Origin: Haloimpatiens massiliensis
GTDB lineage: Bacteria > Bacillota > Clostridia > Clostridiales > Clostridiaceae
Length of the DNA stretch: 64,000 nucleotides
Assembly: GCF_900184255.1 (NCBI RefSeq)
Contig: NZ_LT854640.1
Span: 1,832,636 to 1,896,635, forward strand
Direction: 5' to 3'
How positions within the stretch are numbered: the stretch's first letter is position 1; each line of letters opens with the position of its first letter. The position numbers and the translations under genes were made by a program. Positions 27,934-36,482 of the stretch are shown one piece after another. The notes beneath the pieces are model-generated. The model saw nothing but the letters and a program-made list of their open reading frames with translations. It ran no database searches and was not told the DNA's origin.

Positions 27934-28293
27934 CTATTCTTCAATAACCTCATAATCCACATCATTTACATATCTTATATTTCTAATTTTACCTTTTTCA
28001 TTTATTTCTACTATATTTTCTTTTACTACAACACCCTCAATTCTCTTAATAGCACTAGAGCCTACTTCTATGGCTCTATCTAGTGCATCACCTGTAATGT
28101 CCGAAGCTTTTCTAGAGGTCTCCCCTACTATGTTTCCTAATACCTTGGTAAAGTCTCTGCTTCCCTTGGCAAATTTAGGTTTATCTACAATATCTGCTAT
28201 TGCACCAACCACTTCTCCAGTTATTTTTATATTATATTCTACCACTGTACCTAAAACTCTCCCAGTACCCTTTAGTATTTTACCTATCTTCAT
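27934..28293 (-). CDS. Conserved small helical protein, function unknown
   Basis: The 119-residue protein is not a recognised family to me. It lacks a signal peptide and starts MKIGKILKGTGRVLGTVV, with alternating small and hydrophobic residues through residue 85 that suggest amphipathic helices, perhaps membrane-associated. The C-terminus NDVDYEVIEE resembles the tail VDVDYEEVKK of the small membrane protein at 29763-30029, on the other side of the amidohydrolase gene. CCGGAGTG precedes the ATG. Confidence is for being a gene, not for function. Confidence 0.7.
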   Translation of the reverse strand: MKIGKILKGTGRVLGTVVEYNIKITGEVVGAIADIVDKPKFAKGSRDFTKVLGNIVGETSRKASDITGDALDRAIEVGSSAIKRIEGVVVKENIVEINEKGKIRNIRYVNDVDYEVIEE

Positions 28294-28456
28294 AACATCA
28301 CTCCGGTAAATATTTTATTTATACCATAATTGTTTTTGTAATCCCTATACCTTTACTACTGCCCACATCCATCTATTTCATTTATATAACTATGATTCTC
28401 TCACAAAACGCATTACATTACCTGAATTATACCTTATTGTGGGTTAATCATAACTA

Positions 28457-29602
28457 TTATTTTCCGTATACCATTTCTCCATCTATAAATACATATTTAG
28501 TAGATGCCTGCAAATCAAAAGGATGCTTATCAAATATAGCTATGTCTGCATCTTTACCCTCTTCTATGGAACCAACTCTATCTTGTATGCCTAGTATCTC
28601 TGCTGCATTTATAGTAATGGCTTTTAATGCAGTTTCTTCATCTAATCCAGCTTTAACTCCTAATGCTGCACAGAGAGGTAAATTCTGAAGTGGTATAACA
28701 GGATGATCTGTCATAATTGCAAACTTAACTCCTGCATCTTTTAAAACCTTTAGTGTTTCAAAAGTTTTATTTTTAACTTCTATCTTAGTTCTAAATCCAA
28801 AAGTAGGTCCAACTATAGCATTAAAATTTTCCTTAGCTAGCTCATCTGCTATTAAATGTCCTTCAGTGCAGTGATCTAATGTTAAATTCACATCAAACTC
28901 TTTAGCTATTCTTATAGCAGTGAATATATCATCAGCTCTATGTGCATGTGCCTTTAATGGAATTTCTTTTTTTAGCACAGGTATTAACGCTTCCATTTTC
29001 ATATCAAAAGCTGGCTTATTTTTACTATTTTCTTTTTTGTCTAAATAATCCTTAGCTTTCATAAGACTTTCCCTTAATATAGAAGCTGTAGCCATTCTAG
29101 TAGATGGAGATTGTTTTTTAGCATCATAGCATCTCTTTGGATTTTCTCCAAAAGCACATTTCATAGCTGCATTTTCCTTTACTATCATATTATCTATTCT
29201 AATTCCTTTTGTCTTAATTATAGCAAAAGTTCCACCTAACACATTGGCACTACCTGGACCTGTACAAACACAAGTAACCCCATTTTCATAAGCTTCCTTA
29301 AAAGCTGAATCCATAGGATTTATAGCATCAATAGCTCTTAACTGTGGCGTAGTTGGATCTGTAATTTCATTACCATCCTCACCTTCAAAACCCATATCCT
29401 GTTCAAATAAGCCTATATGGCAATGAGCATCAATAAATCCTGGAGTCACATATCCACCTTCTGCATCTATTACATTACAGTTTTGAGGTATATTAATATT
29501 TTTACCCACTTTTACAATTTTATTACCTTGTATTAATATTTCACCATTTTCTATAACTTCACCAGCCATAGTTAAAATTTTTCCATTTTTAATTAATGTC
29601 AT
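28457..29602 (-). CDS. Metal-dependent amidohydrolase family protein
   Basis: A 381-residue amidohydrolase-superfamily enzyme. The metal-binding HxH is His 60/His 62 in GFIDAHCHIG; further ligand stretches are IPLKAHAHRADD near residue 215, NLTLDHCTEGH near 240 and KFAIMTDHPVIPLQN near 295, with the C-terminal GSIEEGKDADIAIFDKHPF typical of imidazolonepropionase/prolidase-like branches. It probably hydrolyses a cyclic amide or peptide-like bond; the substrate is unknown. GGGGGGA precedes the ATG. Confidence 0.88.
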   Translation of the reverse strand: MTLIKNGKILTMAGEVIENGEILIQGNKIVKVGKNINIPQNCNVIDAEGGYVTPGFIDAHCHIGLFEQDMGFEGEDGNEITDPTTPQLRAIDAINPMDSAFKEAYENGVTCVCTGPGSANVLGGTFAIIKTKGIRIDNMIVKENAAMKCAFGENPKRCYDAKKQSPSTRMATASILRESLMKAKDYLDKKENSKNKPAFDMKMEALIPVLKKEIPLKAHAHRADDIFTAIRIAKEFDVNLTLDHCTEGHLIADELAKENFNAIVGPTFGFRTKIEVKNKTFETLKVLKDAGVKFAIMTDHPVIPLQNLPLCAALGVKAGLDEETALKAITINAAEILGIQDRVGSIEEGKDADIAIFDKHPFDLQASTKYVFIDGEMVYGK

Positions 29603-29726
29603 TTTAATCCCCCCAAACCATTTTCTATAACCTTATTATATCACACACATTCAGTAAATTCCCAAAGCCATACATATTTAATTCAACTTTTACAGTTATA
29701 AAATAAAAGTGTAAAATTAAATTCTC

Positions 29727-29758
29727 ACTAGCCAACTAGCACACTGGCACACTGGCAC
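29727..29758. repeat. Short dispersed repeat ACTAGCCAACTAGCACAC, copy 1
   Basis: Internally repetitive (GCACACTGGCACACTGGCAC) and nearly identical to 51598-51632. It lies immediately before the stop of the small membrane protein gene, so it acts as its 3' flank. Confidence 0.7.
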
Positions 29759-29762
29759 TCGT

Positions 29763-30029
29763 CTACTTTTTCACTTCCTCATAATCCACATCAACTACTC
29801 CATCTTCATTAACAGTATACCCTTTTTTCTTATGTTCCAAATCTTTTTTCTTGTTTTTTAAATAATTTACTAAATTCATAATTCCCCTGTATGCAAGCCA
29901 TAATAAAAGAATAATAGCTCCTATCTTAAATATTCCTATAGCAAGTTTTATGGTTAGAGCCAATACCATTACAAAAATTAAAATATATAGTATAGATTTT
30001 ATTAAATCACTAAATTTATTAGAATTCAT
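29763..30029 (-). CDS. Small membrane protein, function unknown
   Basis: An 88-residue protein with one or two hydrophobic segments (residues about 10-50), a basic stretch NYLKNKKKDLEHKKKG and an acidic tail VDVDYEEVKK. No family is recognised. The ATG follows GAGGGGAG. The shared tail with the 119-residue protein nearby suggests that the two are related in function, which is inference. Confidence 0.7.
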   Translation of the reverse strand: MNSNKFSDLIKSILYILIFVMVLALTIKLAIGIFKIGAIILLLWLAYRGIMNLVNYLKNKKKDLEHKKKGYTVNEDGVVDVDYEEVKK

Positions 30030-30448
30030 ATTTATTCTCCCCTCACTATACTTATCATTATTTATATGTATTATAACACAAAACTATATTATAAGTTATA
30101 TCTTAACTCATAATAAAGTATTAATAATTTGTTAATTTCACATAATCAACTTCTTATTTATATCCTATTCTTATTATACTACATTATTTGTAAAATTTGC
30201 TATAGACTTATATTAGTCCACAGTCCCCAATATAAAATCTTTAACCTAGTACCTAAAATTTTAGGATTGAGGGCTAGAGATTTATATTTATTAGAAAATA
30301 TACGCTAGCTATTGTCATAAAAATTTTTAAATAGCTTAAATAAAAAAAACTATTTATTGAAATTAATGTTATAATTAACTCCTAGACTAATTGTAATTTA
30401 TTGAACAGTTATAAAATATAACAAATTAAAGAGGGGTGGAAATTAGAA
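30030..30448. other. Intergenic stretch with an imperfect palindrome
   Basis: About 420 bases between divergent small genes. Bases 30227-30289 fold into an imperfect hairpin: AATATAAAATCT pairs with AGATTTATATT, with CCTAAAATTTTAGG at its core. Otherwise only AT-rich sequence and presumably the two promoters are present. Confidence 0.45.
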
Positions 30449-30655
30449 ATGTTTAAATTGGGAAGTTATTTGCTATTTATTACTTTTACTCAATTAATTA
30501 TTGCAATCTTATTTATTCAATCATTACCTGGTGTTGGGGTGAACTACGCATTTGCAAATATTCATCCATTAATAAAGATTATAGTTATATTTGAATTAAG
30601 TTTTTCAGTATTTCTTATTTACAAAGGATACTGCAAAATTGATAAAACAAAATAG
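30449..30655 (+). CDS. Small hydrophobic protein
   Basis: A 68-residue product with two predicted membrane helices (residues about 6-26 and 40-60) and a positively charged tail GYCKIDKTK. The GAGGGGTGG site upstream of the ATG is strong, which is the main argument that it is real. No family is recognised. It is followed by a hairpin at 30747. Confidence 0.5.
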   Translation: MFKLGSYLLFITFTQLIIAILFIQSLPGVGVNYAFANIHPLIKIIVIFELSFSVFLIYKGYCKIDKTK

Positions 30656-30746
30656 AAGTTTATACTAAATAGTCAACTTGAATTCTTAGCTAAATCCATA
30701 TACACGCTGGATATGGTCAAAAAAATTTTCAACGCGTTTAAATAAA

Positions 30747-30784
30747 AAGCTATAACTATTCCATTAATGAAATAGTTATAGCTT
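30747..30784. terminator. Hairpin terminator
   Basis: AAGCTATAACTATT and its complement AATAGTTATAGCTT make a 14-bp stem with A-rich and T-rich flanks, after the small hydrophobic protein gene and immediately next to the long palindrome at 30796. Confidence 0.7.
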
Positions 30785-30795
30785 CTATTTGAACT

Positions 30796-30923
30796 GAAAA
30801 ATCTACTTTTAATGTAGTGATAAATGTGAAATTTAGGACTATTGAACTAGCCTTAGAAGTTCTTGGCGTACTGTTCACAGTCCAAAATTTCACATTTATC
30901 ACGGAATTAAAAGCAGATTTTTC
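30796..30923. repeat. Long palindromic element, family A copy 1
   Basis: Two 45-base arms (30796-30840 and 30879-30923) are complementary at about 39 positions and start GAAAAATCT; the 38-base centre contains TGAACTAGCCTTAG and TTCTTGGCGTACTGTTC. A second member with the same arm length and related centre lies at 51008-51241. It follows pyrimidine phosphorylase on the minus strand and may serve as its terminator. Confidence 0.82.
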
Positions 30924-30949
30924 TTACGGCATCTCCACCCAATATATGC

Positions 30950-32254
30950 TTATCTTATAACATCATAAATAAGTGGTATTTCATTATTGTATTTTTCTTT
31001 TATTTCATAGTTGCCTATAATATCTTTTACTGCCTTTTCGGCTTTCTTCTCATCGTTAGCATGAACGTAAGCTATTATATCTCCCTCAGCTACTTTTTCT
31101 CCTCTTTTCTTAGATAATACTATACCTACAGCCAAGTCAATTGCGTCTTCCTTAGTAGCTCTACCTGCTCCTAATTCCATAGCAATTAATCCTATGTTTT
31201 CAGCGTGTATCTTGCTTATATATCCCTCTTTTGGACTTTTAACTGGAACTACGTATTTAGCCTTTGGAAGCTTATCTGTATCTTCTACCTGTTCTACATT
31301 TCCACCTTGAGCTTTTATGAATTCTTTAAATTTAGCTAAAGCTGATCCGTCTTTTATTGTTCCTAAAAGCATTTCTTTAGCTTCTTCTACATTTGCAGCT
31401 TTCTTAGCTAAAACCACCATATTGCTTCCTAAAGTCAAGCAAAGTTGTAATAAGTCTTTTGGACCATTGCCCTTTAATGTATCTATAGCTTCTTTAACTT
31501 CTAAGGCATTTCCTATAGCAAATCCTAGAGGCTGATCCATATCAGATATTACAGCTACAGTATTTCTTCCTACATTTTTACCTATGTTAACCATAGCTGT
31601 TCCTAATGCTTTAGCATCTTCAAAAGTCTTCATGAATGCTCCATCTCCAACTTTAACATCTAAAACAATAGCATCAGCTCCTGAAGCTATCTTTTTACTC
31701 ATTATACTTGAAGATATAAGTGATAAATTATCTACTGTTCCTGTTACATCTCTTAGAGCATATAATTTTTTATCTGCTGGAGCTAAGTCTGGAGTTTGAC
31801 CATTAACTGCTATTTTTATAGTATTTACATTGTTTATAAATTGCTCTTCGCTTATCTCCACTGAAAAACCATCAAAAGATTCTAGTTTATCAATAGTTCC
31901 ACCAGTGTGACCTAATCCTCTACCAGACATTTTTGCAACTGGAATTCCAAGAGCTGCAACCATTGGAGTTAACACTAAAGTAGTAGTATCTCCTACTCCA
32001 CCTGTGCTATGTTTATCTACCTTTATACCTTCTATTTTAGATAAATCAAGCATATCTCCTGAATGTACCATAGCCATAGTTAAATCTGCTGTTTCTCTAG
32101 AGTTCATCTTTTGAAAGAATATTGCCATTAAAAGAGCAGATACTTGATAATCTGGAATACTAGCTTTAGTATAGTTATCTACAAAAAAGTTTATTTCTTC
32201 AGTTGTAAGTTCTTCACCATTTCTTTTCTTAATTATCAAATCGTACATTCTCAT
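30950..32254 (-). CDS. pdp: Pyrimidine-nucleoside phosphorylase
   Basis: A 434-residue protein of the thymidine/pyrimidine phosphorylase family. The signature MSGRGLGHTGGTIDKLES occupies residues 109-126, with the phosphate-binding KHSTGGVGDTTTL at 81-93. It splits uridine, thymidine or deoxyuridine with phosphate into base and (deoxy)ribose-1-phosphate. Residue choice for Pdp versus DeoA was not tested, so the broad-specificity name is used. AAAGGAG precedes the ATG. It is last in the deo-type operon. Confidence 0.93.
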   Translation of the reverse strand: MRMYDLIIKKRNGEELTTEEINFFVDNYTKASIPDYQVSALLMAIFFQKMNSRETADLTMAMVHSGDMLDLSKIEGIKVDKHSTGGVGDTTTLVLTPMVAALGIPVAKMSGRGLGHTGGTIDKLESFDGFSVEISEEQFINNVNTIKIAVNGQTPDLAPADKKLYALRDVTGTVDNLSLISSSIMSKKIASGADAIVLDVKVGDGAFMKTFEDAKALGTAMVNIGKNVGRNTVAVISDMDQPLGFAIGNALEVKEAIDTLKGNGPKDLLQLCLTLGSNMVVLAKKAANVEEAKEMLLGTIKDGSALAKFKEFIKAQGGNVEQVEDTDKLPKAKYVVPVKSPKEGYISKIHAENIGLIAMELGAGRATKEDAIDLAVGIVLSKKRGEKVAEGDIIAYVHANDEKKAEKAVKDIIGNYEIKEKYNNEIPLIYDVIR

Positions 32255-32319
32255 ATTTTTCAGCTCCTTTCACAAAATGCTATTTACTAATTAATTTTGT
32301 ATGCTTTTATTTACATTTA

Positions 32320-33009
32320 TTAATAAAGACCTGAACCTTTAGTTTCTTTCATATCGCCACTTTCAGCCTGCTGTACTATCTTTATTCCTGCACTAGCTCC
32401 TATTCTGCTCGCACCAGCATTAATCATGTCCATGCAAGCTTTATAGTCTCTTATTCCACCTGACGCCTTTACTCCTAAATCTTTTCCTACTACTTTTCTC
32501 ATTAAAGCTATATCTTCTTTAGTAGCTCCACCTGTTGAAAATCCTGTAGAAGTTTTTACAAAATCTGCTCCTACTTCTTTTGAAAGTTCACATGCTTTTA
32601 CTTTTTCTTCTTCAGTTAGAAGACAAGTTTCTATTATAACTTTTACAAGTGCTTTTCCCTTTGCAGCTTCTACTACAGCCTTTATATCTTGTTTTACTAC
32701 GTCATATTTCTTGTCTTTTAAAGCTCCTACATTTATAACCATATCCACTTCTTTGGCACCATTTTTTATAGCCTGCTCTGTTTCAAAAGCTTTAACTTCT
32801 TTAGTGTTAGCTCCTAAAGGGAACCCTATTACAACACAAGTCTTCACTTCTGTTCCTTCTAATTCTTTTGTTACTAATGAAGCATAGTACGGATTTACAC
32901 ATACAGATGCAAATTTGTACTCTCTAGCCTCTTTACATACTTTAATAATTTTCTCCTCTGTAGCCTCTGGTTTTAATAATGTGTGGTCAATGTACTCCTG
33001 TATTTTCAT
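32320..33009 (-). CDS. deoC: Deoxyribose-phosphate aldolase
   Basis: A 229-residue class I aldolase that cleaves deoxyribose-5-phosphate to glyceraldehyde-3-phosphate and acetaldehyde. The Schiff-base Lys 152 lies in FVKTSTGFSTGGAT and the catalytic Asp 89 in EVDMVINVGAL. GAGGAGAG precedes the ATG. The gene lies between the phosphosugar mutase and the phosphorylase, matching the order of deoxynucleoside breakdown. Confidence 0.96.
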   Translation of the reverse strand: MKIQEYIDHTLLKPEATEEKIIKVCKEAREYKFASVCVNPYYASLVTKELEGTEVKTCVVIGFPLGANTKEVKAFETEQAIKNGAKEVDMVINVGALKDKKYDVVKQDIKAVVEAAKGKALVKVIIETCLLTEEEKVKACELSKEVGADFVKTSTGFSTGGATKEDIALMRKVVGKDLGVKASGGIRDYKACMDMINAGASRIGASAGIKIVQQAESGDMKETKGSGLY

Positions 33010-33034
33010 AACTATCTCTCCTCACTTTTAAATT

Positions 33035-34771
33035 TTATTTTATAGAATAAAGTTTATTTAATATGTGTTCAGACATACCTTTTAAAGCATATTCAGCTAC
33101 TTTAAAAGAGCCCTTTTTAACATATATATATAATTTTATCTTTGGTTCTGTACCTGAAGGTCTTAAAGCATACCAAGAACCATCTTGGAATGTAAATTTT
33201 AAAACATCTGATATAGGTATATCCACCTTAGAAATCTCTTCAGTTACTAAATTCTTTTCTTCTCCTATTTTAAAATCTATATATCTAATAAGTTTTTCTC
33301 CACACATTTCATTAGGATAACTCTTCCTATATTCCTCCATCATTCTTCCAATTCGCTTGCTTCCTTCTATACCTTCTAATACTATAGAAGTAGAGAATTC
33401 TCTATAATATCCAAATTCCTCATAAACATCGTTTAATATATCTATTAATGTTTTTCCTTGTTTTTTATAATATGCGGCCGCCTCACATAAAAGCATTGAA
33501 GTTATAACTCCATCTTTATCCATTACAAATCTACCAGTAGTATAACCTATACTTTCTTCATATCCAAATAAAAATTTATAATTTTGTTCTTTTTCTAATT
33601 TTTCACCTAATCCACATATATTTTTAAATCCAGTTAGGCATTGAAATGTTTTCACACCATACTTTTCAGCAACAGCCATACCTAAATCACCTGTAACTAT
33701 TGATTTAACAACTATCCCATTGTGTGGAAGCATTCCTTTTTCCTTCATTCCTTCTAATATGTACTTAATTAAAAGTGCACCAGTTTGATTTCCGTTTAAG
33801 GCTAAATATTCACCATCACTGTTTTTTATCATAGTAGCCACTCTATCACAGTCTGGATCTGTAGCAATTAATAAGTCTGCACCTACTTTTTTGCCAAGAG
33901 ATATAGAGTATTCAAAAGCTTTTACATCCTCTGGATTTGGATATTCAATAGTAGGAAAAGTTCCGTCAGGCATCTCCTGTTCCTTCACTACATTTATGTT
34001 TTTAAAGCCTCTTTCCCTCAAAACTCTTCTTACAGGTATATTTCCAGCTCCATTTAATGGTGTATAAACTACTACTATATCTTTGTCTATTTCATCTTTT
34101 GAATCTCTTATAGACAATTCTTTAACCTTATTTATATATTCATCATCTATTTCTCTTCCTATTATATTTAATAAGCCTTTTTCCATAGCTTCTGTTTCTT
34201 CTATTTCATTTATACAATTGAAGTTTTCTATTTTGGAAATTTCTTTCATTATACTTTCTGCTGCATTTGTAAGTATCTGTGCTCCATTTTCTCCATATAC
34301 TTTGTATCCATTATAATCCTTTGGATTATGGCTAGCAGTTATAACTATGCCCATGGCTGTATTTAATCTTTTTACTGCAAAGGAGAGTTCTGGAGTTGGT
34401 CTTAAATCCTCAAATAAATATGACCTTATACCATTACCCGCTAAAACTAATGCAGTATATTTTGCAAATTCCTTTGAAAAAAGTCTGCAATCATAAGCAA
34501 TAGCAACTCCCCTATTCTTATATTCTTCACCTTTTTTAATTATGTAGTTTGCAAGCCCTTGAGTAGTTCTTTTTATTATATACTTGTTCATTCTATTAGT
34601 GCCTGCACCTATTTTTCCTCTTAAACCTGCTGTGCCAAATTCTAAATCCTTATAAAATCTGTCTTGTATCTCTTCTTCGTTTTGCCCTATATTCTTTAAC
34701 TCTAGTTTTATTTTATCATCAAAATAATCACTGTTTAACCATTGATCATATACTTCTTTATAATTTAACAC
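33035..34771 (-). CDS. Phosphopentomutase/phosphoglucomutase-type phosphohexomutase
   Basis: About 578 residues of the alpha-D-phosphohexomutase superfamily: active-site Ser near residue 147 in TASHNPKDYNGYK, metal-binding DPDCDRVA near 310, sugar-binding GYEESIGY near 405 and the phosphate-binding RPSGTEPK near 545. The longest frame starts at 34807, but a GGAGGGG site directs translation to the GTG at 34771. In this operon it probably converts (deoxy)ribose-1-phosphate to the 5-phosphate for DeoC, the role taken by DeoB elsewhere; glucose-phosphate activity is also possible. Confidence 0.88.
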   Translation of the reverse strand: MLNYKEVYDQWLNSDYFDDKIKLELKNIGQNEEEIQDRFYKDLEFGTAGLRGKIGAGTNRMNKYIIKRTTQGLANYIIKKGEEYKNRGVAIAYDCRLFSKEFAKYTALVLAGNGIRSYLFEDLRPTPELSFAVKRLNTAMGIVITASHNPKDYNGYKVYGENGAQILTNAAESIMKEISKIENFNCINEIEETEAMEKGLLNIIGREIDDEYINKVKELSIRDSKDEIDKDIVVVYTPLNGAGNIPVRRVLRERGFKNINVVKEQEMPDGTFPTIEYPNPEDVKAFEYSISLGKKVGADLLIATDPDCDRVATMIKNSDGEYLALNGNQTGALLIKYILEGMKEKGMLPHNGIVVKSIVTGDLGMAVAEKYGVKTFQCLTGFKNICGLGEKLEKEQNYKFLFGYEESIGYTTGRFVMDKDGVITSMLLCEAAAYYKKQGKTLIDILNDVYEEFGYYREFSTSIVLEGIEGSKRIGRMMEEYRKSYPNEMCGEKLIRYIDFKIGEEKNLVTEEISKVDIPISDVLKFTFQDGSWYALRPSGTEPKIKLYIYVKKGSFKVAEYALKGMSEHILNKLYSIK

Positions 34772-34894
34772 AACAACCCCTCCTATTATAAATACTCTTT
34801 CAACCATTATTTTACCCTATATAACCATATTAAATTGCTAATAATTATTAGCATATTTATGGACCTTCTATATAAAAAAATTATTTAGTAATTG

Positions 34895-35911
34895 CTATTT
34901 AAACCTTTCTGATCCTTTTAGTAAAAGCTTTGGATGCAGGGTTATTCTATTAACTTGAGTTTTTTCTTTATCCTTTAAATTTTCTAAAAGTAATTCCATA
35001 GCTGTTCTACCCATTTCTTCTGTAGGTGTTGAAATAAAACTTATATTCATCCCAAGGATATTTAAAACTTTCAGCTCATCAAAGGCTATAATTGCCATAT
35101 CCTTAGGTATACTGATTCCATACTCATTAAATGCTTTTATACACCCTAATGTCATCATGTTATTGCTAGAAAATATAGCTGTAGGTCTCTCTTTCATATT
35201 TAGAATTTCTTTAGTTAATTTATATCCACTTTCTTCTTTATAATCACCATAAAAAATATATTCTTCTTTTATATCTATATTATTTGCAGCTAAAGCTTTT
35301 TTATATCCAATAAGTCTATCTTTTGCAGGCTTGGAATTAATTCTACCTGTTATTATTGCTATTTTATTATGTCCTTCTTTTATAAGAGCCGTAGTACCTT
35401 CATATGCACCTTTTATGTTGTCCACAAACACCCCACTAAAATTAGAGTATTTAACATCTCCATCTAAAAGTACAATAGGTATTCCTAAGTTTTCTAAAGT
35501 GTTTAAGCACTCACTATTGAAATCATTTTCATTAGACGTAGGTGAAACAATTATTCCCTCTATTCTTTGTTCTCTCAATAACTGTAGAGCCTTCAATTCC
35601 TTTTCTGGACTTTCATCTGTGTCACATAGTATCATGTTTAAATTGGCAGCATCCACTACTTTTGATATTCCTTTTATCAATTCTCCAAAGTGAGGGTTGT
35701 TAATATCTGGTACTACTACACCTATTACATTCGTTTTCTTTTTTGTTAAACTTCTAGCTATAGCACTCGGTGTATAATTAAGTTCTTTTATTGCTTGCAC
35801 TACTTTTTTTCTAGTTTCTTCTTTTACATAACCCGAATCATTTAGAACTCTAGAAACCGTTGCTAAAGATACTCCTGCCTTATCTGCTATATGCTTTATT
35901 GTAACTGCCAT
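34895..35911 (-). CDS. LacI-family transcriptional regulator
   Basis: A 338-residue protein with an N-terminal helix-turn-helix and hinge (TIKHIADKAGVSLATVSRVLN at residues 4-24, NYTPSAIARSL near 46) and a periplasmic-binding-protein-like sensor domain (NVIGVVVPDINNPHFGEL). It is 123 bases upstream of the mutase gene and reads in the same direction, so it likely controls the deoxynucleoside operon and itself. A perfect CG-centred operator is 19 bases before its start. The effector is not known; a ribose or deoxyribose phosphate would fit. Confidence 0.9.
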   Translation of the reverse strand: MAVTIKHIADKAGVSLATVSRVLNDSGYVKEETRKKVVQAIKELNYTPSAIARSLTKKKTNVIGVVVPDINNPHFGELIKGISKVVDAANLNMILCDTDESPEKELKALQLLREQRIEGIIVSPTSNENDFNSECLNTLENLGIPIVLLDGDVKYSNFSGVFVDNIKGAYEGTTALIKEGHNKIAIITGRINSKPAKDRLIGYKKALAANNIDIKEEYIFYGDYKEESGYKLTKEILNMKERPTAIFSSNNMMTLGCIKAFNEYGISIPKDMAIIAFDELKVLNILGMNISFISTPTEEMGRTAMELLLENLKDKEKTQVNRITLHPKLLLKGSERFK

Positions 35912-35929
35912 TTTAAATACCCCCTAATA

Positions 35930-35943
35930 TGTTACCGCTTTCA
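35930..35943 (-). promoter_or_regulatory. CG-centred operator (cre-type) before the LacI gene
   Basis: On the minus strand TGAAAGCGGTAACA matches all defined positions of the CcpA cre consensus TGWAANCGNTNWCA. It lies 19-32 bases upstream of the regulator's ATG. It could be bound by CcpA or by the regulator itself, since LacI-family operators share the central CG. Confidence 0.65.
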
Positions 35944-36112
35944 TGTTTTCAGTATACTTCAATTTTTTTATAATTTCAAGCATATTTTATTTGAATATAT
36001 GATTGTCAATGTACATTTAAGTATGAAATATTAAATATAAATACCAAATTTAAAGATGAAACTCTTTTAGCAATTAACTATAATTTATAATTTCCAGAAT
36101 AGAACCAATAAG

Positions 36113-36217
36113 AGGTAAGAGGTAAAAAGTAAGAAGTAAGGATAAAACTCAAAGAGTTTTTTTATAATTAATTTTTTGAAGAACTCTTACTTATTACTTT
36201 TTACCTATTACTTATAT
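36113..36217. repeat. Dispersed palindromic repeat, copy 2
   Basis: Contains GTAAGAAGTAAGGATAAAAC and CAAAGAGTTTT followed by ATAATTAATTTTTT, closely matching 13066-13130. Outer arms GGTAAAAAGTAAGAAGTAAG and CTTACTTATTACTTTTTACC are complementary, so the copy can fold as a whole. Confidence 0.7.
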
Positions 36218-36291
36218 ACAACTTCCTATTTACCTAACAATCAAAATTATACATTCTTATATATAAATCCTAATCATGCCTAGGTATTTAG

Positions 36292-36350
36292 CCTGGCTAT
36301 CGCCAATAAAAGCTTTTCCGTAACGCAGTGAAGGAAAATCCTCCTTTACT
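36292..36350 (+). repeat. Dispersed repeat family C, copy 1
   Basis: Begins CCTGGCTATCGCCAATAAAAG, continues CTTTTCCGTAACGCAGTGAAGG and ends AAAATCCTCCTTTACT. Related copies are at 51471-51600 (same orientation, interrupted) and 51281-51321 (opposite). The rest of the 35944-36482 gap shows no gene. Confidence 0.75.
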
Positions 36351-36482
36351 CTTACTTCTTACTTTTTACTTAATTCTTTCCTGCTCCACAAGTTCCACTT
36401 TTACATTTTAATTTTTTATCTGCTCTTTGACATTTGCTTTTTCATATTTGATATTTATTCTTTACTCTTTGTTCTTTAATAA

